Assembly: GCA_947630015.1 (NCBI GenBank)
Contig: CANRFY010000009.1
Coordinates: forward strand, 1 to 64,000
Reading direction: 5' to 3'
Source of the DNA: an uncultured Clostridia bacterium
GTDB taxonomy: Bacteria; Bacillota; Clostridia; Oscillospirales; CAG-272
DNA: 64,000 nt
Shown: positions 41,710-50,561 of the stretch, piece by piece
Layout: the number at the start of each line of letters is the position of its first letter
How positions within the stretch are numbered: position 1 is the stretch's first letter
Translations under genes and position numbers: made by a program
Notes under the pieces: model-generated
Told to the model about the DNA's origin: nothing
The model's database searches: none
What the model saw: the letters and a program-made list of their open reading frames with translations, nothing else

Positions 41710-43202
41710 TGAATTACGAGATAAACGAGAAGCGCGAAACGGGACGCATCAGTCCCATGATATACGGTCACTTCATCGAGCATTTCCACAGACAAATTTA
41801 CGGCGGCATTTTCGACCCCGAAAGTCCTCTGTCCGACGAGGACGGATTCAGGACCGACATAATCGAGGCGATGAGGGAGATACGCACGCCCGTCCTGCGC
41901 TGGCCTGGCGGATGCTTTGTTTCATCTTACCACTGGCGCGACGGCGTGGGACAGCAGCGTCAGCCGTCGTTTGACAAGGCGTGGCGCGTCGAGGACCCGA
42001 ACACGTTCGGGACGGACGAATTCGTCAAGCTCTGCCGCAAGATAGAGTGCGAACCGTATATATGCACGAACGCGGGAACGGGAACGGCCGAGGAGATGAG
42101 CGACTGGGTCGAATACTGCAATCTCGAATGCGAGGGCAAAAACGCGCGGATGAGGATCGCAAACGGTTTTCGGTCCCCGCACCGCGTCAAATACTGGAGC
42201 ATCGGCAACGAAAACTACGGCTCGTGGGAGATAGGCGCAAAATCCGCCGACGAATGGGGACGTCTCACCGCCGAGTCGGCGAAGATGATGAAGCACGTCG
42301 ATCCCGACATCGAGCTTTCGGCGGCGGCGCTCGCGGATATAAACTGGAACGTGAATCTCTTGCGCAGCTGCGGGCAGTACCTCGACTGGATCTCGATACA
42401 TCAATACTGGGACATGATGCCCGAAGTCCACAACCCCGCCGATTATGACGCCTGCATGGCGTATACCGCCGATATCGGACGCGCCGTCGACGAGGTGCGC
42501 GGCATTTTGACCGCGATGCGGCTCGAAAAGCGGATCAGGATCGCGTTCGACGAGTGGAATCTGCGCAGCTGGCACCATCCGAACGTACACACGGTGCGTC
42601 AGGGCAGAACGCGCGAGGACTACATCCTTCCGCGCGACAAAAACGACGACAACAGCACATACACGATGGCGGACGCCGTATTCGCCGCGTGCTTTTTGAA
42701 CGCGATGATACGAAACTGCGACATCGTCGGAATGGCGAATTTCGCGCCGATTTTGAACACGCGCGGCTGCATTTACAGCTATGACGGCGGCATCGTGCGC
42801 AGAAGCACGTACTACGTCTTTGAGCTGTTCGCAAAGCATATGACGGGCAGCGCCGTCGACGTGTGGGTTGACGGCGAATCCGAGACGATGGAGGTCAGGG
42901 CGAAAAACGGACGGACGCAGTCCGTCGCCGTCACAGACGTCTCCGCCGCGTCGTGCGACGGCAAGCTGTCGGTCTCGCTCGTCAACAAGCACAGGACAAA
43001 GTCAAGATCGGTGACGCTTCGCGTCCCCGACGTGCGCGGACGCGCCGTGATGTACACCGTAAACGGCGAGAGCGCCGACTCATACAACGACGTCGGCAGA
43101 GACGAGATAAAGATAACGGAAAACGTCGTCGGCGCCGTCGACGGGGTTTTGACGGTCACGGTCGACGCGCATTCCGTGAATGTAATTGTGATCGAGCGAT
43201 AA
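41709..43202 (+). CDS. Alpha-L-arabinofuranosidase, GH51
   Basis: 497 aa. (beta/alpha)8 barrel plus a C-terminal beta domain. N-terminal SPMIYGHFIEHFHRQIYGGIFD (in parts), LRWPGGCF; acid/base Glu168 in WSIGNENYGSWE; nucleophile Glu282 in AFDEWN. It releases arabinofuranose side chains from arabinoxylan- or arabinan-derived oligosaccharides in the cytoplasm (no signal peptide). I chose the ATG at 41709, which overlaps the upstream stop by 1 nt and has GGAGGG ahead. Confidence 0.96.
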   Translation: MNYEINEKRETGRISPMIYGHFIEHFHRQIYGGIFDPESPLSDEDGFRTDIIEAMREIRTPVLRWPGGCFVSSYHWRDGVGQQRQPSFDKAWRVEDPNTFGTDEFVKLCRKIECEPYICTNAGTGTAEEMSDWVEYCNLECEGKNARMRIANGFRSPHRVKYWSIGNENYGSWEIGAKSADEWGRLTAESAKMMKHVDPDIELSAAALADINWNVNLLRSCGQYLDWISIHQYWDMMPEVHNPADYDACMAYTADIGRAVDEVRGILTAMRLEKRIRIAFDEWNLRSWHHPNVHTVRQGRTREDYILPRDKNDDNSTYTMADAVFAACFLNAMIRNCDIVGMANFAPILNTRGCIYSYDGGIVRRSTYYVFELFAKHMTGSAVDVWVDGESETMEVRAKNGRTQSVAVTDVSAASCDGKLSVSLVNKHRTKSRSVTLRVPDVRGRAVMYTVNGESADSYNDVGRDEIKITENVVGAVDGVLTVTVDAHSVNVIVIER

Positions 43203-43223
43203 ACAGAAAAAAGGAGAACAAAA

Positions 43224-44387
43224 ATGAGACCGCAAAAGGATTACAGCTTTATACGCGGCGTCTGCCATAACTCGCGCGCAGGGACCGAGGAATATCTGCG
43301 CGAGATCGGCTACGCACGCTCGATAGGGGTGAATTCGTTCCGCACATGGCTGTCGTACCGCGGCTGGCAGCGCGACCGTGACGCTTTCATCAAAAACATC
43401 AAAGGCTTCATCGAAACCGCATATGAAAACGGCATCACCGTCATGCCGATTATCTTCAACGGCAACGGCCTCGATCCGGAAACGCTTTCGGACGAATGGA
43501 TGCGGAATGTCGGCGACAAATACGTCCGCGACCTTATCGGCGAGCTTAAGGACGAGCCGGGCGTCATCATGTACGACATCATGAACGAGCCGTCGTGCAA
43601 CGATTACATCATGAAATGCGATAAATCCGAGCGCGCAGCGCGGTGGGAGCGCATGAACGAATTTCTGCGCCATTACTGCGAGCTTGTGAAGTCCCTCGAT
43701 CCCGACGGGACGGTGACGATCGGACACACGTATTCAAAGGATCTTTTGCCGAGCGCGGAATGGGTCGACGTCATATCGTTCCACGACTATCTCGAATCGG
43801 AAGCACGTGTCGAACACACATACAATGAGGCGGAGCGCATCGCGTCCGAACTCGGAAAGCCGCTCATCAACAGCGAGCTATCGTGCATAGGGCGCGCGAA
43901 TCCCTACGAGCAGTCGATAAAGGCGGCGCGGGATCGTCACGTCGGCTTTTACGTATTTGAACTCATGATACGCGGCTATTGGGGCGACATCCACGGCATA
44001 TTTTATCCCGACGGCACAGTCCGCGACCCGTCGACGGTCACGGCGATGATGGGTATTTACCGCAATTATTCAAAGTCGCGCATCAAGCCGAATCCGAACA
44101 AGGAGGGAAAAGCGGAGGAAGCGCTTCGCCGTCTTTCGCGCGCGATGAACGATTCGGCGGAGGTGTTTCATCACAGAAGCTCGTCGTCGGACGAAATACT
44201 CGAGGCGGCGGAATGGATAGTAAATCTTCTCGAAGGCGCGGAACTCGTACCCATGTACGACCCGCCGCGCGTGAAGCTGCTCCGCTACCGCTCGATGCCG
44301 GAGGAAGAGCGCGACCTTGACGAGATAAAGGATTTTGCATATTCGCTCGCGGAGACGCTCCGCCGCGCGTGCAGACTGATCATGTGA
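43224..44387 (+). CDS. Glycoside hydrolase, GH5/GH2-like TIM barrel
   Basis: 387 aa, no signal peptide. FIRGVCHNSRAG start, acid/base Glu122 in YDIMNEPSC, nucleophile probably Glu218 in LINSELSC. A helical C-terminal region (~300-387) is an addition of unknown role. It is third in the glycosidase operon, 21 bp behind the GH51 gene with AAGGAG upstream. The substrate is unclear. No transporter or regulator for these sugars is in the window. Confidence 0.82.
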   Translation: MRPQKDYSFIRGVCHNSRAGTEEYLREIGYARSIGVNSFRTWLSYRGWQRDRDAFIKNIKGFIETAYENGITVMPIIFNGNGLDPETLSDEWMRNVGDKYVRDLIGELKDEPGVIMYDIMNEPSCNDYIMKCDKSERAARWERMNEFLRHYCELVKSLDPDGTVTIGHTYSKDLLPSAEWVDVISFHDYLESEARVEHTYNEAERIASELGKPLINSELSCIGRANPYEQSIKAARDRHVGFYVFELMIRGYWGDIHGIFYPDGTVRDPSTVTAMMGIYRNYSKSRIKPNPNKEGKAEEALRRLSRAMNDSAEVFHHRSSSSDEILEAAEWIVNLLEGAELVPMYDPPRVKLLRYRSMPEEERDLDEIKDFAYSLAETLRRACRLIM

Positions 44388-45437
44388 TAGCGAGGCGGAC
44401 ACTGTCCGCGCAGATAGCTGGATTAAGATGAGAATATTTCCTTTAAAAGATTGTAATGGGATGAGGACCATTTTTTCAAAAGACGGATTCGGGATGAGGA
44501 CCCTTTCTTTCAAAGAGCCTGTCTGGGATGAGGACCCTTTCTTCAAAATTCGCATTTGGGATGAGGACCCTTTCTTAAAAGAAAGGGTCCTCCCCCAAAC
44601 CCCCTCTCCAAAAGAACAACGCGCGCACGCTGGGTGCTAACAGCTCATCGCGGGGCGGTTGCTTTTGTTAACCATGTGCCATCAACGCGCGAACAACTCT
44701 AATATCCAAGAAAAATAATGCGCTCACTTTGGTGGACGCAATTTTCCTCAATATAAATTTTTACAACAATCGCGCCTCACCTCCTCTATTACCGCACCTC
44801 ATCCCCTGTGCCGTAGGCTTTCCAGCCTCACCTGCGCGCACCGAACGCGTGCGATGTTCGTCGCTGCCAGCGTCCGATTTATTGCGACATTCCAGGCGGC
44901 GCAGTCGAATAAGTCCGCGTGGGAGCTGTTAGCTGTTAGTGAGATCGCGGTCTACGCCCCAAGCAATTCTTTCCGCCGATTGAATAACATTGACGCCACA
45001 CGGGAGCCTCTTTCGGGATCGTTAAGGGCCTCTTTCTTGCGAGAAAGAGGCCCTTAACATAATTTAAAAACTTTGTAAAGTTTGCAAAAAGGAATGGATA
45101 GGATTGCAAAGGCTCAACCTTTGCTCGCGCGCCTCTTTGCCGTCCAGCAAAGAGACCCTTAACTCTTTTTTAACCTTTTCAAAGGTTTTAATTAGGAATG
45201 GGGAGTATCGTGAAAGAATCGCTTTGACTCTTTTATAACTTTTGCAAAAGTTTTATATTCTGACCGGCGCGTACCGCCAAGGAAAAAACTTACTCTAAAC
45301 CTTTTCAAACCTTTGGCTTGCCAAATTCCGCGCCGCCAGCCCCGTGCGATTTTTTTCAATTATCATAGTGACATCGGCGTATCTTTGTGATATACTATAT
45401 TGAATACGTATGAAATGACAGCGAAAGATGGATAAAT
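44388..45437 (+). repeat. Family-1 multi-hairpin element, copy 7, and flanks
   Basis: No gene. Five 32-34-bp units (GATGAGGA variants at 44428, 44460, 44493, 44527 and 44560) lead into the AAAGGGTCC stem (~44567-44592), CCCCCAAACCCCCTCTCC, CAAAAGAACAACGCG, a segment shared with copy 6 (GTGCCATCAACGCGC...), the conserved GC-rich part, and the closing 17-bp stem at 45021-45058. A second stem half at 45132-45162 follows. Confidence 0.8.
45368..45396 (+). promoter_or_regulatory. Promoter of the transglutaminase/Dlt-like cluster
   Basis: -35 GTGACA (45368-45373), 17 bp, -10 TATACT (45391-45396), ~40 bp before the first gene. No later promoter is obvious up to 53298, so the six genes may form one transcript. 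Confidence 0.65.
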
Positions 45438-46943
45438 ATGGGAGATATTCTGAAAAATAAGCGCGGCGCGCGGAGCCGCTTTGCAGCCGCCGTGATGATC
45501 GTATTGTCGGCGCTGACGGCGCTTCTGTTCGCGTCCTGCGCATCGTCGGACGGCGTCGACGGCTATACGGTGATCTCGCCCGTCGTCAGTCCCGGCGACG
45601 CGCTCGATGCGGACGACTTCATCATGGTGTCGGAATTTTCCGACAAACGGTACACGGCCGAGACGGAGGACGATCTCGACACGAGCGTACCGGGCGTTTT
45701 CGAGGCCGTCATAACGGTGTCCGACGGACACGGCGAAAAGCGCGATCACGTATGCGTTTACATGGTCAGGTCGTATCTGCGCGATTCGGTCAGACTCGAG
45801 GCGGGCGAGATGCTGACGGTCGAAAGATTCATCAACACCGATATACCGTCGCACGGCAGATACGAGTATGCGTTCGCGGATGAGACGACGGCGGAAACGA
45901 GCTTCGCGCTCGGGACGTATCAGATCGGAGTGCTTGTGAACGGCGAGCTTCATATGGCGTCGCTCATCGTCGAGGATACGACGCCGCCGCAGGCGTCGCC
46001 GGTGACGGTACACATCACGAATCCGAATATTTCGCCGCGTCCGTCCGATTTTGTCGCGGATGTGAGGGACGCGACGAACGTGACGTTTACATTTAAGGAA
46101 GAATACGACTTCAACACTAAGGACGACGTCCCCGTCGTCATCGTTATGACTGACGAGGGCGGAAACGTCACCGAGATCGAATCGCGCGCGACGTGCGAGG
46201 TCGACACGACGCCCCCGCAGATCAGCGGCGTCCACGATATAACTGTCGTCGTCGGCGGAACTGTTTCGTACAAGGATGGCATAACGGTGACGGACGATTC
46301 CGGCGAGACGCCGACGCTCCAGGTCGACAACAGCCGCGTCAATCTTTCCGTCGTCGGAACGTATGAGATCACGTACACGGCGAGGGATTCGTCGATGAAC
46401 GAGACGATCGTGAGGGCGAACGTCATCGTCGTCGAAAAGCCGAAGGTGTCCGAGGAAGAGATGATGCAGCTCGCGCAGCAGATCTACGACACCGAGATCG
46501 AGACGGAGCCGGATATGACGGCGTGGGACATCGCAAAGGCGATCTACGACTGGACGCACAACAATATCAAATACGTGAACGAGACTGTCGATAAAAACGA
46601 TCCCGTCGGCGCTGCGTATGACGGACTGAAATCGCGCAAAGGCGACTGCTTCACATATATGGCGGTGTCGCGCGTGCTGCTCCAGCTGGCGGACATCGAA
46701 TGCAGACAGATCGAGAGGCTGAAATACGACGACGAGGCGAACCACTACTGGCTGCTCGTCGATATCGGCGACGGCTGGTATCACTTTGATTCCTGCCTGC
46801 ATTTCACCGGCATGGCGTGGGATTCGTTTATGAGAACAGACGCGGAGCTTGAGGCATACTGCAAGGAGCATGGCATCGAATACTATTACAGATTCGATAA
46901 ATCCAAGTATCCGGCGCGTGGAACGGAGTCGTACTACGAATGA
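45438..46943 (+). CDS. Exported transglutaminase-like protein with Ig-like repeats (first copy)
   Basis: 501 aa. Signal peptide (~13-33) with a likely lipobox FASC at Cys34, so probably a lipoprotein. Then two or three beta-sandwich (Ig/HYR-like) segments with the recurring DTTPPQ motif (residues ~180-335; DTTPPQISGVHDI). The C-terminal transglutaminase-core domain has Cys404 (KGDCFTY), His436 (NHYWLL) and Asp451 (GDGWYHFD), a complete triad. It may act on envelope peptides or bind them non-enzymatically. Its stop overlaps the next gene by 4 nt. Confidence 0.85.
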   Translation: MGDILKNKRGARSRFAAAVMIVLSALTALLFASCASSDGVDGYTVISPVVSPGDALDADDFIMVSEFSDKRYTAETEDDLDTSVPGVFEAVITVSDGHGEKRDHVCVYMVRSYLRDSVRLEAGEMLTVERFINTDIPSHGRYEYAFADETTAETSFALGTYQIGVLVNGELHMASLIVEDTTPPQASPVTVHITNPNISPRPSDFVADVRDATNVTFTFKEEYDFNTKDDVPVVIVMTDEGGNVTEIESRATCEVDTTPPQISGVHDITVVVGGTVSYKDGITVTDDSGETPTLQVDNSRVNLSVVGTYEITYTARDSSMNETIVRANVIVVEKPKVSEEEMMQLAQQIYDTEIETEPDMTAWDIAKAIYDWTHNNIKYVNETVDKNDPVGAAYDGLKSRKGDCFTYMAVSRVLLQLADIECRQIERLKYDDEANHYWLLVDIGDGWYHFDSCLHFTGMAWDSFMRTDAELEAYCKEHGIEYYYRFDKSKYPARGTESYYE

Positions 46944-48751
46944 TTACTGACGGAGAAAAGCACATAATGACGCCGGCGGAGGATCCCGCCGCCGGCGCGT
47001 TCGATACGAGCGGACTTGCTCCGCTCCGAAAGAGCGGCGCGGACGGCGCCGATACGGTCGTGCCGTTCGATACGAGCGGGCTTCCCGAGAAGCGCTCGGA
47101 CGACACGGAATCGGATCGTGAGATCGTAAAGGACGAGGACGTCGATCTCACGGGCATAACGAACGCAGGCGACGCGGAGGTGACGGGCGTCGTGTCGTTC
47201 GACGAGATAAACAGCGATGGGACGCACCATCACCATCATCATCATCACAGCAGCGGCAAAAGCGCTGGCGCGGTGCGCGCCGACAAGGCGATAAACGTGA
47301 TCCTGATCGTCATGATGGCGCTTGCCGCCGTCATGGCGTGCGCGGCCGGATTTGTCGTGTTCGCGCCGGCGACAGACGACGATTATACTGTCAACAGTCC
47401 GGATGTGTATCAGTATGCGACGCTCGACGCGGAAGCCGTCGTAACGGGAACGAACGCGCTGTCGCCCGTCACGGCGACGATACCGAACGGCGCGCCGACT
47501 GACACGCTCGGCGTCCATATGGCGACGGCGCACATCGAGGGCAAGGGAGGATATTCCCGCGACGTCGTATTTGAGTACACGGTCCGCGCAGTATTCAAAA
47601 CTGAGCTGACGATCGAGGCTGGCGCGCCCGCGCCGGAGATCGTCGACTTCGCCGTGGACGGCGAAGAGAACGCTGCGCTCTCGTCAGGCGCGCAGATAAT
47701 GGGCTTTGTCGATACATACGAGCCTGGGACGTATGCGCTCACGATCAGAACGTGGGAATATGAGCTACCCGTCGCCGTCACCGTCGTCGACACGACTCCG
47801 CCCGTCGCGATCCCGCGCACGTTCATAATCGAAAACGGCGACGGCGCGCCGGAGGCGGCGTCGTTCGTCACCGATATCGAGGACGCGACCGAGGTTATTT
47901 GCGAGTTCGCGGACGAATATGATTTCACCGAGCCGCGCGTTTTCGACGTCGTCGTCATCTTGACTGACGCGGGCGGGAATACGACGGAGTTGACTGCCGT
48001 CGCGGACTGCCGCGTCGACACGGAGCCGCCCGTGATCGAGGGACTTGATGATATGTTCGTCACCGTCGGCGGGTCGGCGTCGTATAAGAGCGGCGTCACG
48101 GCGACGGACAATTCGGGCACTGAGATCAGCGTCGAGGTCGACGCCTCCGGCGTCGATTTGAATGCGCTCGGCGAATATACTGTCACGTATACGGCGGTCG
48201 ATCCGGCCGGAAACGCCGCAACTGAGGTGAGAAAGCTGTTCGTCGTCGAAAAGCTGCCGCCGTCGAAGGAGGTCGTAATGGAGCTTGCGAAGAGCGTTTA
48301 CGACGAGCGGATCGAGACGCGCGACGGTATGACGAAGTGGGAGATCGCAAAGGCGATCTACAATTACGCGCATAAGATCACATACGTCGGCACGGGAATC
48401 GACAAATCGAGCTGGCTTGCGGCCGCATACGACGGCTTTAAGACGATGCGGGGCGACTGCTTTACGTATATGTCGACGGCGAAGGCGCTGTTCGAGGTCG
48501 CGGGCATACCGACGATCACCGTCGAGCGCGACAGGCACGAGGGCGAATCGATGCATTTCTGGCTGCTCGTCGACATCGGCGACGGCTGGTACCACTTCGA
48601 CGCGACGAGACGGCGCACGCTTCCGTCGTTCGATACGTTCATGCGCACGGACGCGGAGCTTCAATGGTACTGCGACAATTACGAGGAGCATTACTACAGA
48701 TTCGATCACGACGCGTATCCCGAGCGCGGCGCCGATTCATACTATGACTGA
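46940..48751 (+). CDS. Membrane-anchored transglutaminase-like protein with Ig-like repeats (second copy)
   Basis: 603 aa, paralogue of the preceding protein. The N-terminal ~115 residues are acidic, predicted cytoplasmic, with two FDTSGL repeats (21-26, 43-48) and an eight-histidine run (96-103) followed by SSGK. One membrane helix (~117-141), then Ig-like repeats with DTTPPV and DTEPPV, and the transglutaminase core with Cys507 (RGDCFTY), His539 (MHFWLL) and Asp554 (GDGWYHFD). Unlike the first copy it has no lipobox. The start ATG overlaps the upstream stop. Confidence 0.85.
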   Translation: MITDGEKHIMTPAEDPAAGAFDTSGLAPLRKSGADGADTVVPFDTSGLPEKRSDDTESDREIVKDEDVDLTGITNAGDAEVTGVVSFDEINSDGTHHHHHHHHSSGKSAGAVRADKAINVILIVMMALAAVMACAAGFVVFAPATDDDYTVNSPDVYQYATLDAEAVVTGTNALSPVTATIPNGAPTDTLGVHMATAHIEGKGGYSRDVVFEYTVRAVFKTELTIEAGAPAPEIVDFAVDGEENAALSSGAQIMGFVDTYEPGTYALTIRTWEYELPVAVTVVDTTPPVAIPRTFIIENGDGAPEAASFVTDIEDATEVICEFADEYDFTEPRVFDVVVILTDAGGNTTELTAVADCRVDTEPPVIEGLDDMFVTVGGSASYKSGVTATDNSGTEISVEVDASGVDLNALGEYTVTYTAVDPAGNAATEVRKLFVVEKLPPSKEVVMELAKSVYDERIETRDGMTKWEIAKAIYNYAHKITYVGTGIDKSSWLAAAYDGFKTMRGDCFTYMSTAKALFEVAGIPTITVERDRHEGESMHFWLLVDIGDGWYHFDATRRRTLPSFDTFMRTDAELQWYCDNYEEHYYRFDHDAYPERGADSYYD

Positions 48752-48772
48752 TCCCTATGCGGGGGCGACAAT

Positions 48773-50308
48773 ATGAAAAACGTACTTGAATATATTGAAA
48801 ATACGGTCGGCCGTGTTCCGGACAAGACGGCGTATTCGGACGGGGAGGAGAGCATGAGCTTCTCCGAGGTCTATAACTGTGCGCGCGCTGTGGGATCGTA
48901 TCTTCTCCATACGGACGCCGGAGGCGCTCCGATCGCTGTTTTGACGGGCAAGCACCCGCACGCGATAGCGTGCTTTTTCGGGATCGTGTACGCGGGAGGC
49001 CAGTATGTGCCGCTCGACGACGAGATGCCGGAGATCAGGATCGGAAAAATACTTGACAACGTATGCCCGCCTGTGATAATATGCGACAGTAAGACGGCGG
49101 CGCGCGCGGAGGCGTTCGCGCGCGATCACGGATGCCGCGCCGTTTTGTGCGGCGATATGTTCGCGCATGAAATAGACGCGGACGCGCTTGCGCGCGTCAG
49201 ACGGCGGCAGATCGACACCGATCCGATTTACATGGTGTTCACGTCGGGATCGACGGGAGTGCCGAAGGGAGTGGCGGCGTGCCACCGCTCCGTCATCGAC
49301 TACATCGAGGCGCTGTCCTCGACGCTCGGATTCGGCGAGGATACCGTATTCGGCAATCAGGCGCCGCTTTACTTCGACGCGTGCTTAAAGGAGCTTTATC
49401 CGACCGTAAAATTCGGCGCGACCGCGTATCTTATACCGAAATCGAACTTCATGTTCCCGGTCAGGCTCGTGGAATTTTTGAACGAGCATAAGATCAACAC
49501 CGTCTGCTGGGTCGTCTCGGCGCTGACGATGATATCCTCGACGGGGACGTTTGACACGGTGAAGCCCGAATATCTGAAAACGGTCGCGTTCGGCTCGGAG
49601 GTGTTCCCGCCGTCGCAGCTCAAAATATGGCGCGAAGCGCTTCCCGACTGCGAATTCTTCAATCTATACGGCCCGACGGAATGCACCGGCATGAGCTGCT
49701 ATTATCGCGTCACGGACGAGCTGTCCGACGACGAGCCTGTTCCGATCGGGGAGCCGTTCCCGAACACGGACGTGATGCTGCTCGTATGGGGAGAGGACGG
49801 GAGCGCGCGCCCCGCCGCCGACGGCGAGGAAGGCGAGCTGTGCATACGCGGCACGCCGCTGACGCTCGGCTATTACAACAACGCCGAGGAGACGGACCGC
49901 GCGTTCGTGCAGAATCCGTTGCAGACGCATTACCGCGAGCTTATATACCGCACCGGCGACATCGCGCGATATAACGCGCGCGGGCAGCTCGTGTTCGTGT
50001 CGCGACGCGATCATCAGATAAAGCACATGGGACACCGCATCGAGCTTGGCGAGATCGAATACACGGCGGCGGGAGCCGCCGGCGTGACGAACGTCTGCGT
50101 CATATACGACGGCGGCGACTCGAAAATAGTGATGTTCTACACCGGCACGGCGAGCAAGCGCGAGCTGTCGTCGTACCTGCGCGGCAGACTGCCGCGCTAC
50201 ATGATGCCGAACGTCATGATATCGCTCGAACAGATGCCGCTTCTGCCGAACGGCAAGCGCGACAGACGTCATCTTTCGGAAATATACAAAAACAGTGAAA
50301 ACGCATAA
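48773..50308 (+). CDS. DltA-like amino acid adenylation enzyme
   Basis: 511 aa, ANL superfamily. It has FTSGSTGVPKG (~156-166), NLYGPTECTG (~297-306), YRTGDIARYN and RDHQIKHMGHRIELGEIE, and the C-terminal catalytic Lys in LPNGKRDR. The segment APLYFDACLKELYP keeps an Asp (~202) where DltA has the substrate-binding FDLSVMD, so an amino acid is plausible, but the pocket otherwise differs from DltA. It should load the downstream carrier protein. It starts 21 bp after the second transglutaminase-like gene. Confidence 0.87.
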   Translation: MKNVLEYIENTVGRVPDKTAYSDGEESMSFSEVYNCARAVGSYLLHTDAGGAPIAVLTGKHPHAIACFFGIVYAGGQYVPLDDEMPEIRIGKILDNVCPPVIICDSKTAARAEAFARDHGCRAVLCGDMFAHEIDADALARVRRRQIDTDPIYMVFTSGSTGVPKGVAACHRSVIDYIEALSSTLGFGEDTVFGNQAPLYFDACLKELYPTVKFGATAYLIPKSNFMFPVRLVEFLNEHKINTVCWVVSALTMISSTGTFDTVKPEYLKTVAFGSEVFPPSQLKIWREALPDCEFFNLYGPTECTGMSCYYRVTDELSDDEPVPIGEPFPNTDVMLLVWGEDGSARPAADGEEGELCIRGTPLTLGYYNNAEETDRAFVQNPLQTHYRELIYRTGDIARYNARGQLVFVSRRDHQIKHMGHRIELGEIEYTAAGAAGVTNVCVIYDGGDSKIVMFYTGTASKRELSSYLRGRLPRYMMPNVMISLEQMPLLPNGKRDRRHLSEIYKNSENA

Positions 50309-50327
50309 TGGCGCGTAAGGAGAAAAC

Positions 50328-50555
50328 ATGGATACGATTCTTGAAATGTTAGAGGAGCTTCACGAGGACGTCGACTTTGAGGAATGCGATTCGCTCGTGA
50401 CGGACGGAATACTTGATTCGTTCGACATAGTCACGCTGATCGGCGAGATCGCGGACGAATTCGACGTTCGCATCACGGCCGACAGGATCACGCCGGAAAA
50501 TTTCAACTCGCTCGAATCTATATGGAGCCTGGTGTCGGAGCTTCTCGACGAATAA
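50328..50555 (+). CDS. DltC-like acyl carrier protein
   Basis: 75 aa, a four-helix carrier protein with the phosphopantetheine site ILDSFDIV (Ser31). Length and acidic composition are typical (DltC ~78 aa). AAGGAG lies ahead of the ATG; gap to the adenylation gene 19 bp and to the MBOAT gene 6 bp. It would shuttle the activated amino acid to the membrane acyltransferase. Confidence 0.92.
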   Translation: MDTILEMLEELHEDVDFEECDSLVTDGILDSFDIVTLIGEIADEFDVRITADRITPENFNSLESIWSLVSELLDE

Positions 50556-50561
50556 GCCCCG

